DNA of 64,000 bases from Tenacibaculum sp. M341 (GTDB lineage: Bacteria > Bacteroidota > Bacteroidia > Flavobacteriales > Flavobacteriaceae): contig NZ_SJXJ01000021.1 of the NCBI RefSeq assembly GCF_004337695.1, positions 1 through 64,000 on the forward strand, given 5' to 3'. The position numbers and the translations under genes were made by a program. Below, one piece after another: positions 45,607-54,469 of the stretch. Every line of letters starts with the position of its first letter. The first letter of the stretch is position 1. The notes under the pieces are model-generated. The model saw only the letters and a list, made by a program, of their open reading frames with translations, was not told where the DNA came from and did no database searches.

Positions 45607-46656
45607 ATGATTGTAACCCCTTTAGATTCTGCAACACTAGATTCAAAAGAGCAATATGTGTTTTACCATAAAATGGTAGATTTTGTTTTAAAAGAATTAA
45701 TAGTCAACATTCAAAAACAAAATTTATGCAGTCAACAAGAGCTTACTATTTTTAAACAATACACCGATTTATTATTATACTCAATTGAAGCAATGCGTAT
45801 TAAATATATGTATGATGATGAGGATAATATGAAAATAGATTTAACAGAATCTGGCTTTCCTAATTATTTAGAATTTAGGTATTTATTTAATGATTTATCT
45901 TTAAGAAATGAATACTTAAGTAAATTAGAAGATGTTGATTCGTTAAAAGAGGAGTTTTTAGATACTATTTTAAGAAAAAGAGAAAAAATAAAAAAGAGAA
46001 GATTGTTTCAAGCTTCTTCAATAGTTTATTATAATTCAGTAAAACAAGAATATATATTCAACAGATTTGTTCAAGGTAAAATAATTGATGCGCCAGAAAA
46101 TAGTCCAGCTAGTTTATTAACAAGTTGGAGTTTTTATGATGTGTCAGACAACAGACCTTATGTGTGTTTTATGTATTTTGATTATGAAGGTAAAAAAGGT
46201 AAAGATTATAAAACTGAATTATATAAAACATTAAAAGAGAGTGCAGATAGAAATATGCCACTGGATACCATGGCGTATATGATTGATAGAAAAAATGTGA
46301 AAATTCATCCGAAGTACATAAAAAGAATAGATTTAGGTCCGTTGCATAATGTATTTGCCAAAGATGAAAACAAAATAACACATGCTATTTTAGAAGGAAT
46401 CGGAAAAAAAGAAGTACGACTAGAATCATATGCTGTTTCTTTAAAAACCGATGAGGTTTTTTCGAATGATACTTTTACAGAAGGCGGATTCTTTTCAAAA
46501 CAGATTTTGCAAAAATGGAATGATGTAGAGCGAAGAAATTATGTTTTTGCTCCACATAGAATTATTCAATTATTACACAATAAAGTTCCTGAAGTACTTA
46601 ATAAATTAGCGAAAGAACCAGTGCAAACATCTGACCTAAAATTCAATGGTCTGTGA
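45607..46656 (+). CDS. Protein of unknown function in the AAA+/membrane block
   Basis: I do not recognise this 349-residue protein. It is soluble. The N half is mostly helical (FYHKMVDFVLKELIVNIQKQ). The C half is a mixed fold with SLLTSWSFYDVSDNRPYVCFMYFDYEG and FAPHRIIQLLHNKVPEVLNKLA. The last codons run into a repeat element, so the C-terminal few residues may have been altered by its insertion. Its place between the coiled-coil and AAA+ genes suggests an adaptor role, which is inference. Confidence 0.65.
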   Translation: MIVTPLDSATLDSKEQYVFYHKMVDFVLKELIVNIQKQNLCSQQELTIFKQYTDLLLYSIEAMRIKYMYDDEDNMKIDLTESGFPNYLEFRYLFNDLSLRNEYLSKLEDVDSLKEEFLDTILRKREKIKKRRLFQASSIVYYNSVKQEYIFNRFVQGKIIDAPENSPASLLTSWSFYDVSDNRPYVCFMYFDYEGKKGKDYKTELYKTLKESADRNMPLDTMAYMIDRKNVKIHPKYIKRIDLGPLHNVFAKDENKITHAILEGIGKKEVRLESYAVSLKTDEVFSNDTFTEGGFFSKQILQKWNDVERRNYVFAPHRIIQLLHNKVPEVLNKLAKEPVQTSDLKFNGL

Positions 46657-46674
46657 TCAATTAACAATGATCAA
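46652..46674 (+). repeat. Related repeat copy before the first four-helix-bundle gene
   Basis: TGTGATCAATTAACAATGATCA resembles the inverse of the right flank at 47070-47093 (GTGATCAGTTATCAGTG when reversed). This places imperfect inverted repeats immediately around the 46693-47058 gene. Confidence 0.5.
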
Positions 46675-46692
46675 TACAAAAAAGAATAAGTT

Positions 46693-47058
46693 ATGAAATT
46701 AGAGAATAATCCACTGCAAAATAAATCTTATGATTTTGCTTTGCAAGTGGTTAAATTATGTAAAAACTTAATGAAAAATCAAAAAGAATTTGTTCTGTCG
46801 AAACAATTACTGAGGAGTGGAACTTCAGTTGGAGCCAATATAATAGAGGCAAATGGAGCAATTTCTAGAGCAGATTTTTCATCTAAAATATCTATAGCAT
46901 ATAAAGAATGCTTGGAAACTAAATATTGGTTATCGTTATTGAAAGATAGTAACGATTTAAAAGAGGATAATTTTAAATTTTTATTTGATAAAGCAGATGA
47001 AATAGCAAAGATTTTATTCTCAATTCTAAAGAAAACACGTATTAACAAATACAATTAA
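46693..47058 (+). CDS. Four-helix-bundle protein (S23 / rRNA intervening-sequence family), first copy
   Basis: The 121-residue protein has the pattern of the small four-helix-bundle proteins first noticed in 23S rRNA intervening sequences: SYDFALQVVKLCKNL, SKQLLRSGTSVGANIIEAN and SKISIAYKECLETKYWL. Relatives are related in fold to Avd of diversity-generating retroelements, and their cellular role is unclear. It sits between operon genes and is bracketed by inverted repeats, so it looks like an insertion. Confidence 0.85.
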   Translation: MKLENNPLQNKSYDFALQVVKLCKNLMKNQKEFVLSKQLLRSGTSVGANIIEANGAISRADFSSKISIAYKECLETKYWLSLLKDSNDLKEDNFKFLFDKADEIAKILFSILKKTRINKYN

Positions 47059-47076
47059 CATTCAAACACTGATAAC

Positions 47077-47099
47077 TGATCACCGATAATTGATAATTG
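47077..47099. repeat. Inverted-repeat element, right copy
   Basis: These 23 bases are the exact reverse complement of 45543-45565. They end 6 bases before the ATG of the AAA+ gene, where a ribosome-binding region would be. Confidence 0.75.
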
Positions 47100-47105
47100 A
47101 AAAGA

Positions 47106-49070
47106 ATGGAACACAACTCAACTTTCCCGATAAAACAAAATGAATTAGATATGCTTCGTGATGAAGCAAGTGGATATTTAAAAAGCGTTCAGTGGGAACA
47201 AGGACAAAGAGCAAAAAATAAAGACAAGGATGCAAAAGACGATTCAATATTATTGTTTTTGTCAAGAGCAAAAGGAGGAGCAGGAGCAGCATCAGAAATC
47301 ACTTCGGTTTCTAAAACAATTTTAGCATTAAAAAAGCGATTATTACCTGATTCTATTGCAATTCCTGTATACTTAAACCAAACACTATTTGCGGTTCAAG
47401 AAGGAATTACTTTAGGAATTTGGATAAAAGATAGTTACACAGATGCATCAGGACTTTCAAGTTTAGCAGAACGTAAGTCAGCATTAGATGCGAGTGGAAA
47501 AAGAGAGTTTGAAAGTAAAATGCAAACAGCTACGGCATTTCAATTGTTTGCAACAGCATATAAAATTTTAAATGATTTAAAAGAATCAGCTTCAGATGAT
47601 TTATCTGTGATGAAACAAAAGTTTGCAGGAATTCCAGAGGTGTCATTTTTCTCACCATTAAAGGGAATTTCATGTTGTTTGTTTTATTATGAAAAATACT
47701 TATCACATCCAGAAATAATTCAGTCAGATAAAGATGTAATTGATTTTACAGTAGTATATTTTGAAGCATTAATTGATGAAATTCAGTTAAGAAAAGGTAG
47801 TTTAGAATATACAGAAACAATTACGGATAGAACTTACAAACTTGAAAATTCAGATTTTGCAGTTTCAGGATGGGAAAATACATTTAGTGGTACGGCAAAA
47901 AGCGTAGAATTTAATAAGATAAAGTTCGAACAAATAGTAGGAAACAAAGATGCAAAACACTTTTCTCGCCGTTTAACAGAAAGAATGTTAAGCTACGATT
48001 TTGAAGCGCAGAAAAACCCGTTTCAAGAGTTAGGTGGTTTTATGCCAGTATTTATGGGGTACGGAATTCCAGGTACTGGTAAAAGTATGTTGATAGCAGC
48101 AATTGCAACACGTTTAAAAGAGTATTGTGATAATTTAGAAATACCATTTTTATTTCATCCAATGCCAGATACTCTGATATCAACATTTCAAGGAGGATCA
48201 GCAGAAAAAATGGTGGAATGGATGAAGCCAATGCAAGATCCTACAAAGTTAATCTTTGCTCCTATAGATGACGCTGAGAATAATTTACAAGAACGAACTG
48301 CACAAGGAGTATCAGCTGGTGTAAAAGAAGTAATCGGTGTGTTTTTAAGATACACTGAAGGAGCCTATGCTGTAAATTATGGAAATAGTTCAATAGGATT
48401 ATTTACAAATTTACCAGAAATGTTAGATAAGGCTGTAATTTCTCGTGTGCAAGGTAGATTTAAAATTGATGGAGCAAGAACTGAACATGACTTTTTAGAT
48501 CAAGATTATATCTGGTGGCGTAAGTTGCAAGAAACAATGCCTGATTTCATAAATATGGCAGATCCATCTGGATATACTTATTTACAAGGACAAGGATTGG
48601 CAAAAAACATGGGAGATATTTTAGAAAGTATCGAAAAGCCATCAGAAGAGAGAGTGTTAGATGTATACGATCGTGTTGAGAAATCTCATAAAACAAACGA
48701 TCATTTGTTTTTTGCTAGTTTATATAAGGAGATTCAGCAAATATTTCCATTCTTCTCATCAAGAGATGTGCGTAATATTCAATCGGCAATATCATTACGT
48801 TTAACTGATTTTGATTTAGAAGAAGATTGGTTTGGAAATCCAGAAATTTATTTCAAAAAAGATTACGATACAAAACTGAATATGTTACAAGAATTGATGA
48901 AGGCGAATATGAAAGGTTTAGATTTTTCAGAAATTAGACGTCAAGAAGTAGTTCGATATTTAGATAATGTAGCAACCATTGCTGATACTGATTTTAAACG
49001 TAAAGTAGATGCTCGTATCAATCAAATGAATATTGAATTGGAAGCAAGAGAAAAGTTTGATAAAAGGTAA
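47106..49070 (+). CDS. AAA+ ATPase with unknown N-terminal domain
   Basis: The protein has 654 residues. The N-terminal 280 residues match no domain I know. The AAA+ module follows, with Walker A GYGIPGTGKSML (about 319-330), Walker B LIFAPIDDAEN (about 382-392), and NLPEMLDKAVISRVQGRF as sensor-1/arginine-finger region. A helical lid and a long C-terminal tail follow. Such ATPases remodel proteins or membranes. The partners are probably encoded alongside. I chose the ATG at 47106; a TTG at 47097 lies inside the repeat. Confidence 0.82.
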   Translation: MEHNSTFPIKQNELDMLRDEASGYLKSVQWEQGQRAKNKDKDAKDDSILLFLSRAKGGAGAASEITSVSKTILALKKRLLPDSIAIPVYLNQTLFAVQEGITLGIWIKDSYTDASGLSSLAERKSALDASGKREFESKMQTATAFQLFATAYKILNDLKESASDDLSVMKQKFAGIPEVSFFSPLKGISCCLFYYEKYLSHPEIIQSDKDVIDFTVVYFEALIDEIQLRKGSLEYTETITDRTYKLENSDFAVSGWENTFSGTAKSVEFNKIKFEQIVGNKDAKHFSRRLTERMLSYDFEAQKNPFQELGGFMPVFMGYGIPGTGKSMLIAAIATRLKEYCDNLEIPFLFHPMPDTLISTFQGGSAEKMVEWMKPMQDPTKLIFAPIDDAENNLQERTAQGVSAGVKEVIGVFLRYTEGAYAVNYGNSSIGLFTNLPEMLDKAVISRVQGRFKIDGARTEHDFLDQDYIWWRKLQETMPDFINMADPSGYTYLQGQGLAKNMGDILESIEKPSEERVLDVYDRVEKSHKTNDHLFFASLYKEIQQIFPFFSSRDVRNIQSAISLRLTDFDLEEDWFGNPEIYFKKDYDTKLNMLQELMKANMKGLDFSEIRRQEVVRYLDNVATIADTDFKRKVDARINQMNIELEAREKFDKR

Positions 49071-49073
49071 GTT

Positions 49074-49253
49074 TTGATAGCTGTATTTGAATTTTTATTA
49101 GAAGTGATAATTCAATTTTTTGTAGAATATGTTTTCGGCTATATAATAGTAGGTATTTATAATTTTATTAGTTACGTATTAAAGTCAATTAAAAAAGGAA
49201 TACTAAATTTTTTCAATTTTCTTTTTAAAAAAGAAGAGGAAGTTAAAAACTAA
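49074..49253 (+). CDS. Small hydrophobic protein (59 residues), TTG start
   Basis: An open frame starts at TTG 3 bases after the AAA+ stop and ends 1 base before the Nudix ATG. The product is hydrophobic from residue 2 to about 37 (AVFEFLLEVIIQFFVEYVFG, then YIIVGIYNFISYVL), with a basic-then-acidic tail (KKEEEVKN). The tight fit between both neighbours and the membrane character support a real gene in the operon. Function unknown. Confidence 0.6.
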   Translation: MIAVFEFLLEVIIQFFVEYVFGYIIVGIYNFISYVLKSIKKGILNFFNFLFKKEEEVKN

Positions 49254-49254
49254 A

Positions 49255-49842
49255 ATGAAGAACAGATTAAAAAATGTTGTTTATAAATTATTATCAAATA
49301 ATTGGGCAACACTACATAGAGTAGATTACGACTTTTTGTTTAAAGACGGAACGTGGAAACGTTTGTCGAGAGAAAGGTACGATAGAGGAGACGGAACTTG
49401 TGTGTTACTTTATAATAGAGAAAAAGAAACGGTTGTGTTAACAAGACAGTTTAGATTGCCTTTATACGATGAAAATAATTTTTCAGAGAGCATGTCTATA
49501 GAGGTTTGTGCAGGATCAATAGATGATAATGAGCAACCTGAAAAGTGTATTATTAGAGAAGTAAAAGAAGAAACAGGTTACGAAATAAAAACCGTAAAAA
49601 GAGTGTATGAGTCTTACATGTCACCAGGAGCGGTAACAGAAAAGTTATTTATGTTTGTAGCTGAGTATTCAGATGATATGAAGGTGGATTCTGGAGGAGG
49701 TTTAGAAATAGAAGGAGAAGAAATAGAAGTGTTAGAATTGTCTTTTTCTGAAGCACTTCAAATGATAGAGACCAAAGAGATTAAAGATGCAAAAACAATT
49801 ATGTTATTGCAATATGCACAGATTCATAAATTATTAGAATAG
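49255..49842 (+). CDS. Nudix hydrolase, NudK-like (GDP-mannose/ADP-sugar pyrophosphatase type)
   Basis: The 195-residue protein has a complete Nudix box: G-x5-E-x7-REVKEETGYEI, starting at CAGSIDDNEQPEK. The following SYMSPGAVTEKLFMFVAEYS and the N-terminal LLYNREKETVVLTRQFRLP are typical of the NudK/ADP-ribose pyrophosphatase group. It would cleave a nucleoside diphosphate linked to a sugar. Its place inside the AAA+/membrane block is notable, but it may be a housekeeping passenger. Confidence 0.85.
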   Translation: MKNRLKNVVYKLLSNNWATLHRVDYDFLFKDGTWKRLSRERYDRGDGTCVLLYNREKETVVLTRQFRLPLYDENNFSESMSIEVCAGSIDDNEQPEKCIIREVKEETGYEIKTVKRVYESYMSPGAVTEKLFMFVAEYSDDMKVDSGGGLEIEGEEIEVLELSFSEALQMIETKEIKDAKTIMLLQYAQIHKLLE

Positions 49843-49858
49843 TTCTTAAATTATAACT

Positions 49859-50320
49859 ATGAGTGAAGGAGCTTTTGATGAATTTGATATAGGTAACAAA
49901 GAGTTAGATATTGCTCCAATTTATATTCGAGTAATAGCTTTCGTGATTGATATAGTTATTTACTATTTGTTAAGTTTAGCTTTTGGAATTTTATTTGGAA
50001 AACACACAAATGTTGATACGTTTGGTTTTTCTTTAACTGGATTTCCTGCACTTATGTTGTTATTAATCACTTTGTTTTTATGGCCTGTAAGTGAAGGTAT
50101 CTATGGGCAAACTATTGGTAAGCGATTTATGGATATAAGAGTAATAGCTAATAAAAATAAAAAAATGACAATTGGTAGAGGTTTAATTCGATTTTTTGTA
50201 GGGTTATTAGATATGATTTTTCTCATTGGAATTGTAGTTGCTATTTTTGATAATAACAGTAATAGAATAGGAGACATTATAGCGAATACTGTCGTAGTAA
50301 AAAATAAGTATAATGGATAA
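49859..50320 (+). CDS. RDD-family membrane protein
   Basis: The protein has 153 residues and three membrane helices. It shows the family pattern: IYIRVIAFVIDIVIYYLL (R and D in helix 1), then QTIGKRFMDIRVIAN and a basic loop, then NSNRIGDIIANTVVV. The function of RDD proteins is mostly unknown, though some are ion antiporters. Its last bases overlap the start of the next gene by 8, so translation is coupled. Confidence 0.82.
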   Translation: MSEGAFDEFDIGNKELDIAPIYIRVIAFVIDIVIYYLLSLAFGILFGKHTNVDTFGFSLTGFPALMLLLITLFLWPVSEGIYGQTIGKRFMDIRVIANKNKKMTIGRGLIRFFVGLLDMIFLIGIVVAIFDNNSNRIGDIIANTVVVKNKYNG

Positions 50321-51548
50321 GCTAAAAGAAGCAGATTTATATAAAGGAGAGTTGATACCAATTAATGGAAAATTGGTAGAACGTTATAATAAATGTTTGG
50401 AAAAGTTAGGTTTTACTGAAACAAAGTTAGAATCGTTTTTTATTGATGGAATAGGATGGAGTCCTGAAGTAGCTAAAGAAAAAAATGAAGTTCATTATTT
50501 AAATAATGGAGAGGCAAATCCGCATTGTATTATTATTACACCTTTACAAAAAGGATTGCCAGTCTACAATCCGTTTCATTCGTTCGATAGAGAATTAATG
50601 AAACAGGTATTCAAAATACATAGCACCAAAATAGAAAACATCACAAGAGATTCTGCAATTTGTGTAGATTTTGATCAGAAGATAGATGTGTTTTATGAAC
50701 CTTTAGACGTTTTAAAGTACGATAATATTACTGTTAAGTTTAGACTGATAGATAATTTAGATGAGGCAAGAGAAGAACAATTAAACTTAATAGAGTTATT
50801 TAAAAAAGATAATAATTTTGTAGATGAAAAAATTCACGAAAAATTATTAGAATCTGCCAATAAGTATGGTGATTTAAGAGAGCGAAATCTAAATTTAAAA
50901 GATATTGTGTATAGTGTTGATTCATTTTACACAGAAGCATTTGGTGGAATTTTTGTCATAAAAAGCTTTTTATCACCTATTTTAGTGTTTGAAGATGTAG
51001 ATGCTTACAATGATGCAATTCAAGATACAAGTCATAATGTTTTAATGTATCATGTTTCTCAAAAAGAGTTGATTGACAAATTACGTTCACATTTAATTAT
51101 TGAATGTGATTTAGATTTAGATATGACTTTAAGAAGGTATGATCGTATCAAGAAATATTTATTATCTGAAATTTTAGAGGAAACACAACATCCAATCAAA
51201 GAAATCTTGAATGATAGTGTGCTTTTCAAGAGTTATTTAAATAAAATAGATATTAAAGCTCGTAAAAAAGTAATGGGCTTAGATCGTTATTTAGAAAAAA
51301 GAAAAACAGACAAAACTATAGAAGTGAAAGGTATTATAGATGACGATGTGTATTTGTCACTGCACAGTCCGCATTCATCATTAAAACCCAATGAGCAAGA
51401 TTTAATTTGGAAATTGATTGTAACCTTAGCACCAAAAGATGTTTTATTTTTATATTGGTATGATAAAGAGGAGTTTTACAAGCAATATAAAGATTGGGAT
51501 GAATCAATGAAAGATTGGGTAATTCATACGATTAAAGGGAGTTTCTAG
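50313..51548 (+). CDS. DUF6638-like protein of unknown function
   Basis: The 411-residue protein is soluble. I associate it with DUF6638 from memory of Flavobacteria annotations and am not certain. Visible blocks are GIGWSPEVAKEKNEVHYLNN, PHCIIITPLQKGLPVYNPFH, a helical middle (LIELFKKDNNFVDEKIHEKL) and the C-terminal DVLFLYWYDKEEFYKQYKDW. No catalytic motif is evident. The coupling with the RDD gene suggests they work together. Confidence 0.65.
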   Translation: MDKLKEADLYKGELIPINGKLVERYNKCLEKLGFTETKLESFFIDGIGWSPEVAKEKNEVHYLNNGEANPHCIIITPLQKGLPVYNPFHSFDRELMKQVFKIHSTKIENITRDSAICVDFDQKIDVFYEPLDVLKYDNITVKFRLIDNLDEAREEQLNLIELFKKDNNFVDEKIHEKLLESANKYGDLRERNLNLKDIVYSVDSFYTEAFGGIFVIKSFLSPILVFEDVDAYNDAIQDTSHNVLMYHVSQKELIDKLRSHLIIECDLDLDMTLRRYDRIKKYLLSEILEETQHPIKEILNDSVLFKSYLNKIDIKARKKVMGLDRYLEKRKTDKTIEVKGIIDDDVYLSLHSPHSSLKPNEQDLIWKLIVTLAPKDVLFLYWYDKEEFYKQYKDWDESMKDWVIHTIKGSF

Positions 51549-51556
51549 AGTTGGGT

Positions 51557-51999
51557 GTTAGAAGCTAGAAGTTAGTAGATGAGTAAAAAAGTTATGAAAT
51601 GAAATTTAAATTTGAGAAATTATTGATTTGGCAAAGAGCTATGGATTTAGGAGAGAAATTAAATACCTTAGCGTATGAAAATTTTCCTAAACACGAATTA
51701 TACAATCTGTCATCACAATTATCGAGAGCATCAGATTCTATAGCATTAAATATATCCGAAGGAGCTATTTTACAGTCTAAAGCTGAATATAGGAGATTTT
51801 TAGGGTATTCAATTAGGTCGTTAGCAGAAGTAGTTACTTGTTTACATAAATCGAAAAGAAGAAACTATATTTCTGAAAATGAATTCAACTCTTTTTATGA
51901 AGAATGTTTTAATTTAATGAATATGACTATAGCATTTAGGAATAAAGTAGAATAACATCAAGATAGAGAGGTTAAGTTGAGGAGTAAAAAACTTCTAAC
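51557..51999. repeat. Imperfect inverted repeats around the second four-helix-bundle gene
   Basis: GTTAGAAG (51557-51564), within GTTAGAAGCTAGAAGTTAGTAG, faces its complement CTTCTAAC (51992-51999), within a stretch that also contains CTTCTGACTACTGAC. Both flanks also carry GAGTAAAAAA. The repeats lie outside the gene on each side. Confidence 0.5.
51599..51955 (+). CDS. Four-helix-bundle protein (S23 family), second copy of another subtype
   Basis: The 118-residue protein has the classic opening FEKLLIWQRAMDLGEKLNTL and the SRASDSIALNISEGA and RRFLGYSIRSLAEVVTCLH blocks of this family. It differs clearly from the 46693 copy, so the two arrived separately. It too is bordered by inverted repeats and separates genes that otherwise look like one operon. 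Confidence 0.87.
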   Translation: MKFKFEKLLIWQRAMDLGEKLNTLAYENFPKHELYNLSSQLSRASDSIALNISEGAILQSKAEYRRFLGYSIRSLAEVVTCLHKSKRRNYISENEFNSFYEECFNLMNMTIAFRNKVE

Positions 52000-52109
52000 A
52001 TCAAACTTCTGACTACTGACTTAAAAAAACTGTAACAAGAGGGCAATATTTTAAACTTATATATTAAAGCATCACAAGTTATTTCAACTTATAAACAAAA
52101 CAATCAACT

Positions 52110-52631
52110 ATGACACTAGAACTCATTTTTTTTGTAGCATCAATTTTATTAGGAATTGTATTGTATTGGAGAGAATCTAAAGGAAATAAAGTATATCGCT
52201 TTTTTAACAAAATGATGAACTCAAAAGAATTACAGATGAAACCATCGGAAACGAAAGGTTTTATATATCAACAATCTTTTTTACCAAGATTTGTATTTGT
52301 TACTACTTTATTTTTAATAGGTATGCTAGTAGTTCAATTTTTGTTACCAATAGGTATGGCAACAATTTCTCTTTTTGCTTCTATGATTATAGGTACACTT
52401 TTAGGAACTTACGTAGCAGGTTTCGTTTTTAAATCTGCCGAAGTTATTGATGAGCATTCTGATTCTTTAGAAACAATCATGCATGATACTCTTGAAAAAG
52501 GAAAAGAGTTTATAAATGATTTAAAAGAAGATAAAGAAATAGTAAAAGAAGAAGTGAAGAAAGTTGATCAAAAACCAGAAGAACCTCAAAAAAGTGCCCG
52601 TGAACGTTTAAAAGACAAAGGGTATTTGTAG
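52110..52631 (+). CDS. Membrane protein of unknown function in the AAA+/membrane block
   Basis: The protein has 173 residues. It has an N-terminal helix (about 2-18), then two adjacent helices (about 60-105: FVFVTTLFLIGMLVVQFLLP and ATISLFASMIIGTLLGTYVAG). A charged, coiled cytoplasmic tail (EKGKEFINDLKEDKEIVKEE) ends in RLKDKGYL. I do not recognise a domain. The tail could contact the coiled-coil or AAA+ protein. Confidence 0.65.
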   Translation: MTLELIFFVASILLGIVLYWRESKGNKVYRFFNKMMNSKELQMKPSETKGFIYQQSFLPRFVFVTTLFLIGMLVVQFLLPIGMATISLFASMIIGTLLGTYVAGFVFKSAEVIDEHSDSLETIMHDTLEKGKEFINDLKEDKEIVKEEVKKVDQKPEEPQKSARERLKDKGYL

Positions 52632-52690
52632 GAAGGGATAAAAGAATCAAAACAAAAACAACTAGAATAATCTGACTTAAAAATCAAAAA

Positions 52691-54388
52691 ATGATGAAAA
52701 AATACTGGAACAAAGGTGGAAAGCAAAGAAGTAGATTGATCTTTGTATTGATAATCTTATTGATAGCTTTATTTGTCTTAAGGGATGATTATCAACCTTT
52801 TTTACTTTTCATAAGAAAATATATCTTTTTGTTATTATTGACGTTATCGATACTGTTTTTAAGTATTCGAAAATTTAGAAAAACAGTCGGAGCAGGTAAA
52901 CGACTTTTCATATTTATAGGATTATCTGTGTTTTTTGGATTGTTATATGTAGTTGGATGGCATTATAAGATGTATGACTATTTAAAAACATACAATGTAT
53001 TTAACAATTTAAATAGATATGAAATTAATGAATTACCATTAACGCAGCATGAACGTATTCAGCCGTTAATGAATATTTTCTCAATGGCAAATGAGTCTGT
53101 AGCAGAAACAAAAGACGTATCGTTGCCACATTTAGTTCGAATAGATTCTATTAATAAATGGACAATGGCTATACAGCCTGCTGAAAAGTATTCTTGGCAA
53201 GCAATGACAGATAACACGGAAGAAATTTTTGCAGTGTCTAGTACAACTCCATTTCCAAGATTTTCTAGTGAAAATAGAATTCCGGTTACCTTTTCAATAG
53301 GTGAGTCTCTACGATTTAGTAGAAATACCTATAATGCAGTAGTGCAACGATTCAATTTGTTTCAATTATTTACTATGGAGCCAGGTGATACTTATTATAT
53401 GAAAAATGATAAAGGAGCTTGGGTAGAAGTGGTAAGTTTAATAAAATGGAAAGGTTTCTTTTTTCCATATCCAACATTTGGGGGAGTAATGGTTATTGAA
53501 AACGGGGAGCATGATTTTAATGATTACTTAGAGCGTATTTTAATAGGAAAAGGAACTTACATTTCTCCTGAAGAAATGAAAGACTATCCGTATTTAACAA
53601 GACAAAATACATTGTCGGAGAAAGTATCAAGATTACAAGCAGAATCATTAAAGTTTTTAGGAGGTTTTAGCGATCCTTTGCCTTGGAATATGAAAACAGC
53701 AGTGAAAATTCCAGATTTAGCGGACGATCAGAATCAACAGCCTTTTGTAACTGATTTTGATTTTTCTGATACCAAAACTGGAGCTTACAGTGGATTGTAT
53801 CATTGGTTTGGGTTAGAGCCAGTGGGTGCCGAGCGTACTAGTTTAACCTACAGTGTTTTTATTCCTGCTGATGGAACAGATAAGTTATACTTCTATGATC
53901 ACGAGTCTAAAAAACAAGGTTACGCAGGAGTTTCAGCAATGCCTTTAAAAGTAATTGAGTCTCGTAAAGAGTTTGATTGGTCTGTAAACAAGCCAGTGGA
54001 GTTTAGACCATATATTAAAAACATTGCAGGTAGAAAGCGTTTATTTTTCTTAGGAACTATTTCTGCTGTTAGAGATGATTCTAGTAAGTTTGATGGTTCA
54101 GCAACACCTGATTTAGCAATTGTAGATAGTGAATATAGAGATGTGGTTTGGATAGATGCAAAACATCCAAGTAAGTGGGATGTAAATATTTTTGAACAAT
54201 TAGGAGAAGCTTGGAAAGAGAGTGAAACTAACAATGATTACTTTAAGATCAACTCGAAATTATTTGAAGATCAAAGTAAAGTGCAGCTTGATTCTATGAA
54301 AACAATGTTGCAAAAAGAGATTAATGATAAAGAAATTGAAGCACTTCAAAGAAAGATTGATTCAATTAAATCTTTAGGAAGTAAATAA
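52691..54388 (+). CDS. Large membrane-anchored protein of unknown function closing the block
   Basis: The protein has 565 residues. Three N-terminal membrane helices (about 15-32, 38-55 and 72-92) precede a large globular domain of beta-rich character (WVEVVSLIKWKGFFFPYPTF, GLYHWFGLEPVGAERTSLTY). A C-terminal helical segment (MLQKEINDKEIEALQRKIDS) ends it. It seems to be an inner-membrane sensor or scaffold. No known family comes to mind. A terminator follows. Confidence 0.65.
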   Translation: MMKKYWNKGGKQRSRLIFVLIILLIALFVLRDDYQPFLLFIRKYIFLLLLTLSILFLSIRKFRKTVGAGKRLFIFIGLSVFFGLLYVVGWHYKMYDYLKTYNVFNNLNRYEINELPLTQHERIQPLMNIFSMANESVAETKDVSLPHLVRIDSINKWTMAIQPAEKYSWQAMTDNTEEIFAVSSTTPFPRFSSENRIPVTFSIGESLRFSRNTYNAVVQRFNLFQLFTMEPGDTYYMKNDKGAWVEVVSLIKWKGFFFPYPTFGGVMVIENGEHDFNDYLERILIGKGTYISPEEMKDYPYLTRQNTLSEKVSRLQAESLKFLGGFSDPLPWNMKTAVKIPDLADDQNQQPFVTDFDFSDTKTGAYSGLYHWFGLEPVGAERTSLTYSVFIPADGTDKLYFYDHESKKQGYAGVSAMPLKVIESRKEFDWSVNKPVEFRPYIKNIAGRKRLFFLGTISAVRDDSSKFDGSATPDLAIVDSEYRDVVWIDAKHPSKWDVNIFEQLGEAWKESETNNDYFKINSKLFEDQSKVQLDSMKTMLQKEINDKEIEALQRKIDSIKSLGSK

Positions 54389-54419
54389 TATAATTTAGAA
54401 CTTAAGAATAAATCATTCA

Positions 54420-54455
54420 GACCTCACAGGTTTTTAAAACTTGTGAGGTTTTTTA
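54420..54455 (+). terminator. Terminator of the AAA+/membrane block
   Basis: ACCTCACA pairs with TGTGAGGT around a T/A-rich loop and is followed by six T residues. Confidence 0.8.
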
Positions 54456-54469
54456 AAATAGCTTAGAAA

